From Bacteroidota bacterium (lineage in GTDB: Bacteria; Bacteroidota; Ignavibacteria; Kapaibacteriales; UBA2268): a stretch of DNA of 50,305 nucleotides. The stretch spans positions 1 through 50,305 of the forward strand of contig JAJXYC010000004.1 in NCBI GenBank assembly GCA_021780815.1, read 5' to 3'. This document shows positions 34,865 to 45,600 of the stretch, in pieces (the first letter of the stretch is position 1; each line of letters opens with the position of its first letter). The position numbers were made by a program, and so were the translations under genes. The notes below the pieces were generated by a model. It did no database searches and had not been told where the DNA came from. It was given only the letters and a program-made list of their open reading frames with translations.

Positions 34865-37348
34865 TTATTCTATAATCACTAATTTACCAAAAGCAGTGTT
34901 TTCCCCTTCAGAAATTTTATAATAATAAACTCCCGGTTGATAATTAGAGTTATTCCAATTATATTTATAATTACCTGCTTCTAAGTTTGTTACAAACAGC
35001 TGTCCAAGAAAATTACCTAACAAATCAAATAATTCAAGAGTTACTTTACCTGATTCATGAATACTAAAATCAAAAACAGTAGCATTGTTCATCGGATTTG
35101 GATAATTTGAAATTTCAATTGCATTTGACATAATTAAATTCTCTTTAACATTGTTTCCAGTAGTAATAGTAAAAGGTAATTCGCTAATTGTTTGCTCTTC
35201 TGAATTTTTTATACTTTCTATTTTTATTTTGTAGTCGTTCCCATCAGGCACAGAAACTGGTATTGTCCATCTAAAAGCATTAGTAAAGCTAAAAAGAGAA
35301 TCTGCAATAGTCAAAAGTTCAGCATCATTTTTCAATAAAGTAATCTTTACAGAATCCGTAACATTTGTATTCCAACGAATAATATAACTTGAATCACGAG
35401 TAATAATTTCAGAATTTGTAGGCTTTAATATTTTCACAAAAGGTTCGGCAAAAGAAAAAGTTCTTACAACACTCCAAGGACTTTCAAGACTTTGGTATTT
35501 TGTTTTTACTCTCCAATAAAGTTGCTGAGATGGCTCAAATGTTGTAATAAATTTTGTATTCTCTGCGATGGTTGTATCCATTATAATATTTTGGAAATCT
35601 TTATTAGTTGCAACTTGTAATTCCGATTGATTATATCGTCCTGTTGGACTCCAATTAAATATCACATTTGCAGAATTTACATAGACTTGATTATCCCAAG
35701 GATAAAGAAGCGAAGGGGCAAAAATTTCGGTCGGATTGCGATAAAGACCAATAATATATTCACCTGTATCACTGACTTGCGCAGCGATTGTATTTTGAGT
35801 TGCATTAAAATTACTTGTTAAGGGAATAAACGTACCTGTCCCTTCGGTCGGGCGATAAAATACTTCCATTTCGTTCGACAACATTAATTTTGGTAACAGA
35901 TTACAATCAAAGCGAATTTCACCACTATATGATTTAATTTCTTGTGAAGTAATTACAAAGCGACAAGGCAATACCACAGGTGCTTCGCCATCAAATAATG
36001 GATTGATAGGAGCACAGTCATATTTTTTTATATTCATCATATTGTAGATAAAAGCATCAAGCTGTTTAAAATAAATTTCAGCACCAGAGTTTGATTTTTT
36101 ATCTTTGAAAGAATAGGTATTTCCCTCCAAAATTTCATATTGGTCAACATTTGCAACTGGTTGGCAAGCAGGTAAATTGTATTTTAAAGCCCTATAGGAA
36201 TACGCATCTGATGGTATTGACATTTCAAACATCATTTCATTTTTGTAATTAACTTCTGTCAATGTTTTATATAAACCTTTAAAAATTAATCCCCAATCAA
36301 TTAAAGTATTTCCATTACTTAATCTTTGAACTGAACCCATAGCATAAGCAGAAATATCAGGATTATGTCTATATTCCCAAACAAGCGAAGCTTGCTTTTT
36401 ATCTTCATCAATTGAATATTCAACAGCACGAGAATACCAATCTTTTTTAGCAACACCGTTATCTAAAAACAATAAATTACCATTTGATAATTTTTTTACA
36501 TCATGTTGCATTGAGAAATAAATTGGAGCATATTCTTGATGTTCATTAGAAAAAGTAAAATCACTATGTGGACCACCCAATCTCCAAAGAATTTTGCCCG
36601 ATACCATGTCAATTTTTGCAATTGCATTAATAGTTGGGAACGAAGCAATTAAGTTACCATCTGTATCAATAAACAACGAATTGCCATGAACATGTTCAAA
36701 GGTCGTTTTTAATGGATTATCTATTGTCTCTAATAGTGGTATATAATCCAAACTCCGCCATTGAAACAAGCATTTTTTATTGTGGTCAAGTTCTTGAATC
36801 ACAGTACCAATTACAAAAGCATTTGGGTCGCCACCTTTTATTACTTGGCTCATATCAATAGGATTTTTCTCATAAGCAAGCATTAAATAATTACCATTAG
36901 GCAACATCACAAATTCATGGACATCTGCTAAATATCCATTTTTCATTTGCACTGTATCAATTGGAGTATAATTTGAATCTAATACAATTTCTTGAACCAT
37001 AACATTTTGAACTGTAAGCGGACCCGCTTGGTATTTATCACCAAGCATTATTGGACTACCATACGAAAACAATCCATTTGGTTGCATCTTAAAATCAATT
37101 GCTCCTAATGGCTTTTTATCGTAATAAACTACATTTCCTACGCTGTCTATTATGAAATTGTAATTTACCGTTTTGTTCATAAAACTAATACTATTCATAA
37201 AAATAAAGCCTGGTGCAGGTTGAACCAATGAATCTATTGTGATTTTTGGAAAATCTGCCGGTAAGTCTTGAGATTCTATTTTTTGTATCCCTAATAAATT
37301 TATAATTATTAGACCAAAAATAAGAGAAATAAGTTTAATTGCTTGCAT
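34865..37348 (-). CDS. Arylsulfotransferase-like secreted protein with T9SS signal (paralogue)
   Basis: The 827-residue exported protein has a signal peptide, then an ASST-type propeller (about 100-395) with HEFVMLPNGNYLMLA, FEHVHGNSLFIDTDGNLIAS, ILWRLGGPHSDFTF, FSMQHDVKKLSNGNLLFLDNG, WYSRAVEYSI and GNTLIDWGLIF. These are the same motifs as the next gene, so the two are tandem paralogues. A middle sandwich region, about one FN3 domain (YWRVKT) and a type A T9SS domain (NYPNPMNNATVF, YQPGVYYYKIS) follow. SD AGAGGA sits 5 nt before the ATG. It is the first gene of the pair, transcribed away from the 592-bp intergenic region. Confidence 0.88.
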   Translation of the reverse strand: MQAIKLISLIFGLIIINLLGIQKIESQDLPADFPKITIDSLVQPAPGFIFMNSISFMNKTVNYNFIIDSVGNVVYYDKKPLGAIDFKMQPNGLFSYGSPIMLGDKYQAGPLTVQNVMVQEIVLDSNYTPIDTVQMKNGYLADVHEFVMLPNGNYLMLAYEKNPIDMSQVIKGGDPNAFVIGTVIQELDHNKKCLFQWRSLDYIPLLETIDNPLKTTFEHVHGNSLFIDTDGNLIASFPTINAIAKIDMVSGKILWRLGGPHSDFTFSNEHQEYAPIYFSMQHDVKKLSNGNLLFLDNGVAKKDWYSRAVEYSIDEDKKQASLVWEYRHNPDISAYAMGSVQRLSNGNTLIDWGLIFKGLYKTLTEVNYKNEMMFEMSIPSDAYSYRALKYNLPACQPVANVDQYEILEGNTYSFKDKKSNSGAEIYFKQLDAFIYNMMNIKKYDCAPINPLFDGEAPVVLPCRFVITSQEIKSYSGEIRFDCNLLPKLMLSNEMEVFYRPTEGTGTFIPLTSNFNATQNTIAAQVSDTGEYIIGLYRNPTEIFAPSLLYPWDNQVYVNSANVIFNWSPTGRYNQSELQVATNKDFQNIIMDTTIAENTKFITTFEPSQQLYWRVKTKYQSLESPWSVVRTFSFAEPFVKILKPTNSEIITRDSSYIIRWNTNVTDSVKITLLKNDAELLTIADSLFSFTNAFRWTIPVSVPDGNDYKIKIESIKNSEEQTISELPFTITTGNNVKENLIMSNAIEISNYPNPMNNATVFDFSIHESGKVTLELFDLLGNFLGQLFVTNLEAGNYKYNWNNSNYQPGVYYYKISEGENTAFGKLVIIE

Positions 37349-37542
37349 AAATATCCTCTTTTAATTTAATTTTTCAACATTTATTTACTCTATTTATTCA
37401 TTTATTACAAATCAATATCCTGCATATACTCTTAAAACAATTTAAAAGGACAAATGTTACAAAATTATTGAAACAAAAATTTTTTATATTATTCATCCAT
37501 ATTACATATAAAACAGGTATTTATGTGATTATACCTAAAATT

Positions 37543-37563
37543 ATGTAGCAATATCTACTACAT
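37543..37563. repeat. Direct repeat copy 1 with internal inverted repeat
   Basis: The 21-nt element matches 37740-37760 at 18 of 21 positions; the core TAGCAATAtCTACTAC is shared at 15 of 16. This copy is also an inverted repeat, ATGTAG-N9-CTACAT. A looser third copy (TAGCAATAGCCTACGA, 37985-38000) lies just inside the next gene. A regulator-binding site is possible. Confidence 0.5.
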
Positions 37564-37739
37564 CAATATTTTTATTATATTCTTTAATTACTTGCAAACA
37601 AAATATATGACAAAATAAATATCAACGAAATATTTTATATTATATGGATTTACACACTTAATTAGTATTAATTAATATATAAAAATATTATCTTTGATAC
37701 TTAGAACAAGCACAGAAATATCAGATATTCTCTACAAGC

Positions 37740-37760
37740 ATATAGCAATACCTACTACTT
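37740..37760. repeat. Direct repeat copy 2
   Basis: Second copy of the 21-nt element, with core TAGCAATAcCTACTAC at 37743-37758, 197 bp from copy 1. The outer inverted arms are not conserved here, which favours a direct-repeat binding site over a hairpin. Confidence 0.5.
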
Positions 37761-37940
37761 AAAAAAAAATTAAAAATGTAGTAATAACTATGACAACATA
37801 TTTAATTTCCCTAAAAATTAATCGTATATTTTAATAAAAAATTATTTTTTATTAATAATACACGCTATTTAAAAAATATTTATTAAATTTGAACAGTTAA
37901 GAATTATTTATCAAAAAATGAAAATAATCTTTACAAGATA

Positions 37941-39596
37941 TTGAAAATAAATTATATTAAATACATAATAATTTTCATAATAAGTAGCAATAGCCTACGA
38001 TGTCAAAGCATTGAAAACATTTCAATTGTGCGACCATTTTCTGCAACAGGGTCAATAGGATTAAATTTAAATTCATACTCATCATCAGGAATAGAAGCAC
38101 GTTCTAGACCTTTCGATTATAGTTTATTAGGTAATTTAAATATAGCAATATATGGAATAAGTATTCCTTTGTCAGCTGTTTATAGCGAACAAGATAGAAG
38201 TTACACACAACCGTTCAATCATTACGGAATATCACCTTCGTACAAATGGATTACTTTGCATCTTGGCTGGCGTAATATTAACTTTTCACCTTATACCCTT
38301 TCCGGTCAAACTTTTCTTGGCGGTGGATTAGAAATAACACCAGGCATTCTTCGTTTTGCAATAATTTACGGCAGGTTTAGTAAAGCGGCAAATGGAGATA
38401 GTGCCAGCAATTTACTGTATCCTCCTACTTATGAAAGGCTTGGCTATTCATTTAAATTAGGACTTGGGAGCAGATCCACTTATGTAGATTTTATTTTGCT
38501 CCGTGCCTGGGATAAATTAAATTCGCTTGATTCGGTATACCAAAATACAACTAAACCGCAAGAGAACCTTGTTTTCGGAATTGCTTCCAAAATTCAATTG
38601 CTTAAAGAACTACGCTTTGAATTAGATGCTTCCGCAAGTTTATATACAATTGATATTCGCAGTAATGTCCTACTTGATAGTGCGAATACAAAAATATTAA
38701 CTAACTTTAGTTCTATTTTCAATTTAAAATTATCTACTCAACTTACTACTGCTTTGCAATCTGCTTTAGTTTATAGCGGTAAGCTATTCTCTGCAAAAAT
38801 ATCTTACAAAAGAATAGAACCAGATTACAAATCTATGGGAATATATTATACTGAATCAGACGTAGAAAATTATACAGCAAGCTTTGTTCTACCACTTTTT
38901 AAAAGGCAATTTAAATTAGGTGGCAGTATAGGCTTTCAAAAAGACAATTTAATGAACACAAAACTTAATACCTCTAATCGTGTTATTGGTTCAGCAAATA
39001 TCTCATATAATACCTCAAATTATGGAGCAGATTTTTCTTTTGCAAGTTATGGAATTACTCAAACTCCTGGAATTAATCCAGTGATTGATTCATTAAAAAT
39101 TGCTAAAGTAAACCAAAACTTCAATTTAACTCTTCGGTACACATTTTCCAATAATTCGCAAATTGAAAATATTATCTTGAACTCGTCTTACCAGTCGTTG
39201 ACAGATTTAAATACAATTACTCAAAATAATTCCAATAATTTAAGTGTTAATGGTACTTTTCAACTTTCTAATACTCAAACAGGAATAAATTATGGTATTA
39301 CTTTGAACGCTGTTAATGCCACATTTAGCAATTATTCAAATACTTTTTTGGGACCAATTTTGAATTTTTCATTACCCATTAACAAAATTAATATTAGCAC
39401 TTCATTGGGATACCAGTATTCTTGGATAAATTCCCAAAGTAGTGGCGGAGTAATAACAACGGGTTTGTCTGTAATTTATCAAATTGGGCAACACCAAAAT
39501 ATAAAATGCGATGGGAATTTAATTATTTCTAATACTAATAACTCAAATAATTTCAATGAATTAAGATTATCTTTAGGATATATATATAATTTTTAA
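37941..39596 (+). CDS. Predicted outer-membrane beta-barrel protein
   Basis: The 551-residue product has a signal peptide (Lys-rich start, IIIFIISSN core, cleavage near RCQS) and then alternating hydrophobic and polar stretches rich in Tyr, Ser, Asn and Leu, ending in LSLGYIYNF. A C-terminal Phe after amphipathic strands is typical of outer-membrane barrels. I recognise no named family; it is longer than PorP/SprF proteins. The start is TTG at 37941. An ATG at 37918 opens only an 8-codon frame, whose TGA overlaps the TTG. It is the first gene of a cassette with a 2427-residue exported protein (28 bp downstream) and an FN3 protein, and may anchor or export one of them. Confidence 0.8.
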   Translation: MKINYIKYIIIFIISSNSLRCQSIENISIVRPFSATGSIGLNLNSYSSSGIEARSRPFDYSLLGNLNIAIYGISIPLSAVYSEQDRSYTQPFNHYGISPSYKWITLHLGWRNINFSPYTLSGQTFLGGGLEITPGILRFAIIYGRFSKAANGDSASNLLYPPTYERLGYSFKLGLGSRSTYVDFILLRAWDKLNSLDSVYQNTTKPQENLVFGIASKIQLLKELRFELDASASLYTIDIRSNVLLDSANTKILTNFSSIFNLKLSTQLTTALQSALVYSGKLFSAKISYKRIEPDYKSMGIYYTESDVENYTASFVLPLFKRQFKLGGSIGFQKDNLMNTKLNTSNRVIGSANISYNTSNYGADFSFASYGITQTPGINPVIDSLKIAKVNQNFNLTLRYTFSNNSQIENIILNSSYQSLTDLNTITQNNSNNLSVNGTFQLSNTQTGINYGITLNAVNATFSNYSNTFLGPILNFSLPINKINISTSLGYQYSWINSQSSGGVITTGLSVIYQIGQHQNIKCDGNLIISNTNNSNNFNELRLSLGYIYNF

Positions 39597-39624
39597 ATTA
39601 CAGGATAAATAAACGGAGGAAAAT

Positions 39625-42600
39625 ATGAAATCTAATTTTACATTTGTTGTTATATTGATTTTTTATATTCCTTATATACTTTTGGCTCAAACAAATATTG
39701 ATATAATAACTCAAATCAATAAGCCATATTCACCTTATTATTCTGATTATTTTGATGGAAACAATAATACAATGTTAATAATACGGAATAATGACCAAAC
39801 AACACATAAAATTAAATTAGTTGGTACAATTAATGGGGATAATGGCATTAGTATTTCTACTAAAAAGGATTTTACACCTGTAAGTCCATTAATATTATTG
39901 CCAAATCAAGTACTTACATTAACGGGGCAAAATTTAAGAAATTATTTAGGAATGGAAGATATTAATGTAATAGGAATTGACAAAAGTATTTTATTGAGAA
40001 GTTCAGCACTTCCAGAAGGCAATTATGATATTTGCTTCCAAGCATTAGATTATGACACAAGCGAACCACTTTCCTTGCCTTCACCTTCTGGGTGTGGGAC
40101 TGCTGAAATTATATTTCCAGATGCTCCGCAATTAATTTTACCAAATAACGAAGATTCCGTTATTACCCAAAATGGTATTTTGCCTGTAAACTTTACTTGG
40201 ATTCCTCCAATTCCTACTCCTCTTGGAATTAAATATATTTTACAAATTGCAGAATATTTTAATCCAAGTTTAGACCCTAATTCTTTGCTCGATGCCACTA
40301 CTAAATATTATTACGAAAAAGAACTACAAACTACAACCTTTATCACATTACCCAACGATCCCCCTCTGTTAGATAATAGAACATATTGTTGGCGTGTTAT
40401 TGCTTTTGACCCTTTTGGTAAAACTCAATTTAAAAATAATGGAAAAAGCATTGCTTTTATTTTTACTGTTAAGAAAAATGAAGAATTTGCTAATTTAGAT
40501 ACTTCTTCAAATACAACCAACACAGAAAACAATAATAATAACAATAACTCAAATTATGTCTCTGGTAACTTAAAAATTCAAATACCAAATTGCGATAAAG
40601 CACAAGATTATCCTGATCCAAATAAATTTATGAATTTAAATAAACTTAATAATACAAGTAACGAAAGTTCCCATTACCAAGATTTATTAAATAAATATGG
40701 GAAGGATGTCCCAATTGTTGAGGTGAATAACAAACGTGATTTTTATGTTGTTTGGTCAATAATTCCACCCGAAACATTTCAAAATAGAAATATTAATTAC
40801 AAATTAAATTTCACCAACCAACAAAATTTAACTGTCGCCTCTTTTAATAAAGTATCACAATACACCGATATTTCACAAGCTTTTGCTTACTTTATATTAG
40901 ATAAACAATCTGCTCATCAATATTTTCAACATAATTTCAAATATACTTGCTCCATAGAAGCATACGATTCCGTAAATATTAAAATTGCTGTTTCGCCTCC
41001 TTGCACTTTTAGATATATCGAAACAGCAGATACTTTAAAAAGTTCCAATTTACAAACTTATACAATCAAAGGGACTATAAAATATATCTTTCAAGGATAT
41101 GATTATGAGCATTATCCAAGCAATTTAAATTCTATAAAACTAAAAAAAATGCTTTTAATTAAAGATTCTTATGGAAATATATTAGGTAAAGGAATTCAAC
41201 CAACTGATTTTCAAAATTTAACTAATATTACACCGAATTCAATTTTATTTAACACCTCTGATGATGGTAGTTTCAACGTTCAATTAAATTCAACACAAGA
41301 TGCTGGATTTTTAGGTAACGTAACCAATTATATTTATAAAGATTTAGCAAACAATACCACAAAATCAATTTCAGGACAGCTTTTTGAATATTACACAATT
41401 GATTTGACAAGTCCATATTTCATTAATCCTACAACAGAAATCAATTTAAATTCCAATAATATTGATCTTGGTGAAATAATAACAAATGTTATTAGCTATC
41501 AATTAACAATTAATATTCAGAAGAAATTCAAAAACGGGAATTTTGTAAACTTATCCCCCGAAGGGATAAAAGTAACTATTTACCGAATGCAAAGCGTAAC
41601 AGGAGTTCCATATTATGAAGGCGAAGTAAATATAAATAGTCAAAAAGTCCAATCATATCAAATTAAGCAAGTTGCAACAGGTAAAGTTCAGCAAGTAATA
41701 GGTCCAGATGGTAAGATACACACTGTTGCCTTAATTGACAAATTAATTTGCAATCAAATTTCTGGTGATAATTATATGATTGATGTAATACAGGAAGTTG
41801 TTGAAAACGGACAAAAGAAAACTTATATTAGTGATTATTGGTTAACATCTTTTGCTTTTAAGCCAAATTTGTGGAACTATATATCTCATATACTAAATAA
41901 TAATTATAATTTTAATACTTCAATCACAGCAACAATTATATCCCAAGATCCGCCAACTGCAACAATCAAAGGGCAATTAGTCTCAACAGACCCTAATAAT
42001 CCAAATTCAACGATTTCACCAATGAAATACAAAAAAGTTGGATTAATGGTTACATATTTAATCCAAAATACAAATGGTAATATAACAACAGTTTTAGACT
42101 CTGCCCACGTTGTTGATGCCATAGCAAAACATAATAATGATGCAATTGGTGGAATGAACACAGGTCAATATGCTGATACACTTGGTAATGCTTTGCGTAA
42201 TCCTTTTAATGATGGGAATACTATCATTGCAACTACTTATACTGATGGATTGGGCAATTTCTCTTTTGATAATTTTGCACATTTAGACTCATTGGGTTAT
42301 TGGAATAGTTCTGGACATTTCGGTAAAGGGTCGGGTGAATTTTGTAATATCGCACATTTTAATGGAAAAGTTATTCGTACTTTGCGATTAGTTCTTGTTG
42401 GCAACGAGCAACAATATTATTATAATCCCTCAACAAATATCAATGTTCAACCTCTCGATTCTACTTATATTGGGGTGTTGAAAGCTTTTACCCGCAGTTA
42501 TTCTTTGACAGTCGTGCCAAGGAAAAACCCAAATAATCAAGAACAATACGAGCCGTCAGGAGTTATTTATGGAAGTAAAGTAAAAGTTAGTCGCTTCGAT

Positions 42601-45600
42601 TTAATCCCTTACAAAGAAGATTATGTAACTACATCTAACGGCACTACTTTTTTTGGATTATTCTTGCATAATTACCAAATCAATTGGGATGATTACAAAA
42701 TTGAAGTTTCAACAAGCGATACAACTGGCGATAATGCTTACTATACAAAGCAATTAAATTTCCCTCGTGATTATGATGATTGGAAACAAGATACAATTTA
42801 TACAAACAATAAACAAAGATGGACCGATTACGGGAAAAAAGGGAATTATGCAGCGGCATCCCAATCGCAAGTAATCTGTCAAAATTATGAAACAAAAAAT
42901 TTAAATGATTTTAAAAGACTATTTTTTGCTGATGATTACGTACGGCTTTTTACTGATGATTATGTATTAATCCGGGATACAATCAATATATATCTTGACC
43001 CAAAGCAAGGTATAATTTCAGGAAGAATATTAGATGCCACTAATCCTATGCGTAGCGTTAAAAGTGGAGTTGTTGTTTTATATACTGGCGACAATGATAA
43101 TATCAATAATATGCAACCTTACAATTCAGGAGGCTTGTTGAGTGGATTAAGATATATTTCAGAAGAAAATCAACACGGATATTTTGTCTTTAAAGATTTA
43201 CCAAATAACCCGAATAAAAAATATAGGCTAAAAATCGTTTGCCCGGGCTATTCGCTATACCAAACTAAAACAGGAAAAGATTCCACTACACAAAATTTAA
43301 CAGGTGATTATATTCCACCCTTTAATAATTCAGGAATTACTGTAAAAATTGGACAACACTGGTTCTTTCCTCAAATTTTAATGATGCCAAAAGGAACTAT
43401 AAAAGGCTATGTTGTTAATGAACAGGAACAATCTGTTGAAGCATATATTCGCACTACAACAAGTAAAATGTGTAAAACCTCTTGGGTTTATTCCATCGAT
43501 AATAGTGCCGCAAAACAAACATTTGCAATTAAATCACCAACTTTATCAATTGATACATTATTTATCATACCATTAGATTTAAAATATTTTGCTGACACTA
43601 TATTAATTCCAAAAATTAGCGACGACACACCTATTTACAACGTTGGAAAAGTAATCGTTAAAGAAAGAAAACATAGAATTCGTTTCCATATACTTGATAA
43701 TATTACAAAACAATCAATTCCAAATCTTACAATTGAACTACTGGATTTAAAAACTTATACGGGAAATTCACCTTTGGCTACAACTTTCGTTTTTAAAAAT
43801 GCTTCTTTACAAAATTTCTGGTTAAAAATTACTCCTGATTCCTCTTCTGATTATATCCCTTTATCTCTTGAATTTACAAATGCAGAAACTAAAGATTATA
43901 TTGATTATACAATTTTTATGAAAAAGGGATTTGCCATCGCAGGTAAAGTTACAAATAACGGGCATCCTGTTTCTAATGCTATGATTTATGTGGTCAATGG
44001 AAATTCAATGAAAAAAACTTTTTCTGATGCACAAGGGAATTATACTTTAAAAGGAATTCAAACAAGTTCACACTATCAAAAAAACAGTTTACCTTTTGCT
44101 GATATTTATTGTGTTCCACCTTCCGACGATAATAGTGTATCTTTAATAGGCACTAAAATCAGAGTCAATTTTTCTCAACAAAAAGAGACTGTAAATTTTG
44201 ACTTAAAAAGCTTAGATAATGTAAATTTAAGCCAATTTTATGGATTTAAATCAAAAATAACTAAATTGGTCGAGCTCGGGAACAGTAAGTACAAAATTTC
44301 TGGAACACTTGACTTAACACAATCTAATAGCGATTTTAAACTAATTGATAATAATCAAAACATCACTTTCACAGATATTCTAGTTCAACCTAGTAATCAA
44401 TACAAAGATAAAAACAAAAAATCGTATTTAGAAAATATAGCCGCTGGTGGTTCTATTTTAAATTATATTCCACTTGATTTACCTTCATTGAAAATAAAAT
44501 TTATTGGTGAAAATGCAAATAGCACAAGCAACAACAATACTATTAACATATTGCTTTCTCCAATAAATTGGGGAAGCGGTAATTCTTTCATTCAACTTTA
44601 CAAAGAAAATCCTATTTCTGGTCATATTCAATCAAATGCAAGAATAGTAGATAACTCCTTTAATTTTCCCGGCAGTTATTTTCGTTTTGAAGATAATCAA
44701 TTTTACTTAGCTAAAGAAAATAATGGAGGATTTTCACGAATAATACAATCTTTTTCTTCTTCCGATAGCACAAATAATACCAATATAAATCAAAATCAAT
44801 TTTTCAAAAAAAGCCCTATAATGTTTCATTTATGCGATGAAACTGGTAATTCGTTGCAATTTAAATTCCTTGAATTTTCGGCTCAATCAGAAGTAAAGAA
44901 TAATGAATTATTGCAAAATGGCAGTATTAATATTTCACCTTTTGTCTCAACAAATATTAGGTTAGACCCTCAAAACTCGCAAGTAACACCAATTAGTTTC
45001 CAAATTCCTAAAATTGTAATTTTACCTGACAGTATGTACACAACCACAAAAATTAGCAAAATAGAAGTCCAACTTGAACAATGGCAATTAATTGCAAATA
45101 ATTGTGAAGTTAATTCTGATATAGGAGGATTGCAAACTAATGATGCCATAATAAAAACGGGTTCTTTTGATATTCCAGTGAAAGATTTTAATTTAAGAGC
45201 AGATTTCTTATATTTAAATAAATTAGAATTAACCAATATAAAACTTGGTAATGGTAAAAATTTAGAGTTAAAAATCAACAATCCACAATTTGGAATCGAC
45301 CCATATTGTGGGTTAGATTTAAAGCCGCACTTTAAATTATCACTAATTGGCAATCCAGCCGCTCAAGTTGCAGGACTACCTGGTTTCGGTAATAATCCTT
45401 TACAATTTCAAGCGATAAGTTTGCTTAGTAACGGTGAAAAAATCATTAGTTTTGCTCCAAATTCCGAAAAGATTGCACTATTTAATGTTGCAAACTTTAA
45501 ACCTTTGACAATTAGTAACTATGATGATGCTTTTTTCCTTGATGGACTTCTTGATTTAGATATTCCTCGTCTCCAAAATGGGTTAAGTTGCCGTTTAAAA

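Larger units (their letters stand above)
37349..37940. other. 592-bp A/T-rich divergent intergenic region
   Basis: This gap separates the arylsulfotransferase pair (left, minus strand) from the barrel/giant/FN3 cassette (right, plus strand). I see no convincing gene. Candidate -7 boxes are TAATTTTG on the minus strand (37467-37460) and TAAATTTG on the plus strand (37884-37891), neither with a TTG at the right distance. It also holds two direct repeats, listed separately, and a tiny ATG frame at 37918-37944. Confidence 0.6.

Noticed and set aside
37349-37940. Small RNA or hidden gene in the divergent gap
   Set aside because: Apart from the direct repeats and weak promoter boxes, no stable fold, terminator or coding signal could be found by eye.
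44970-45353. 127-codon minus-strand frame inside the giant gene
   Set aside because: It mirrors the conserved plus-strand frame and has no SD or recognisable motif.
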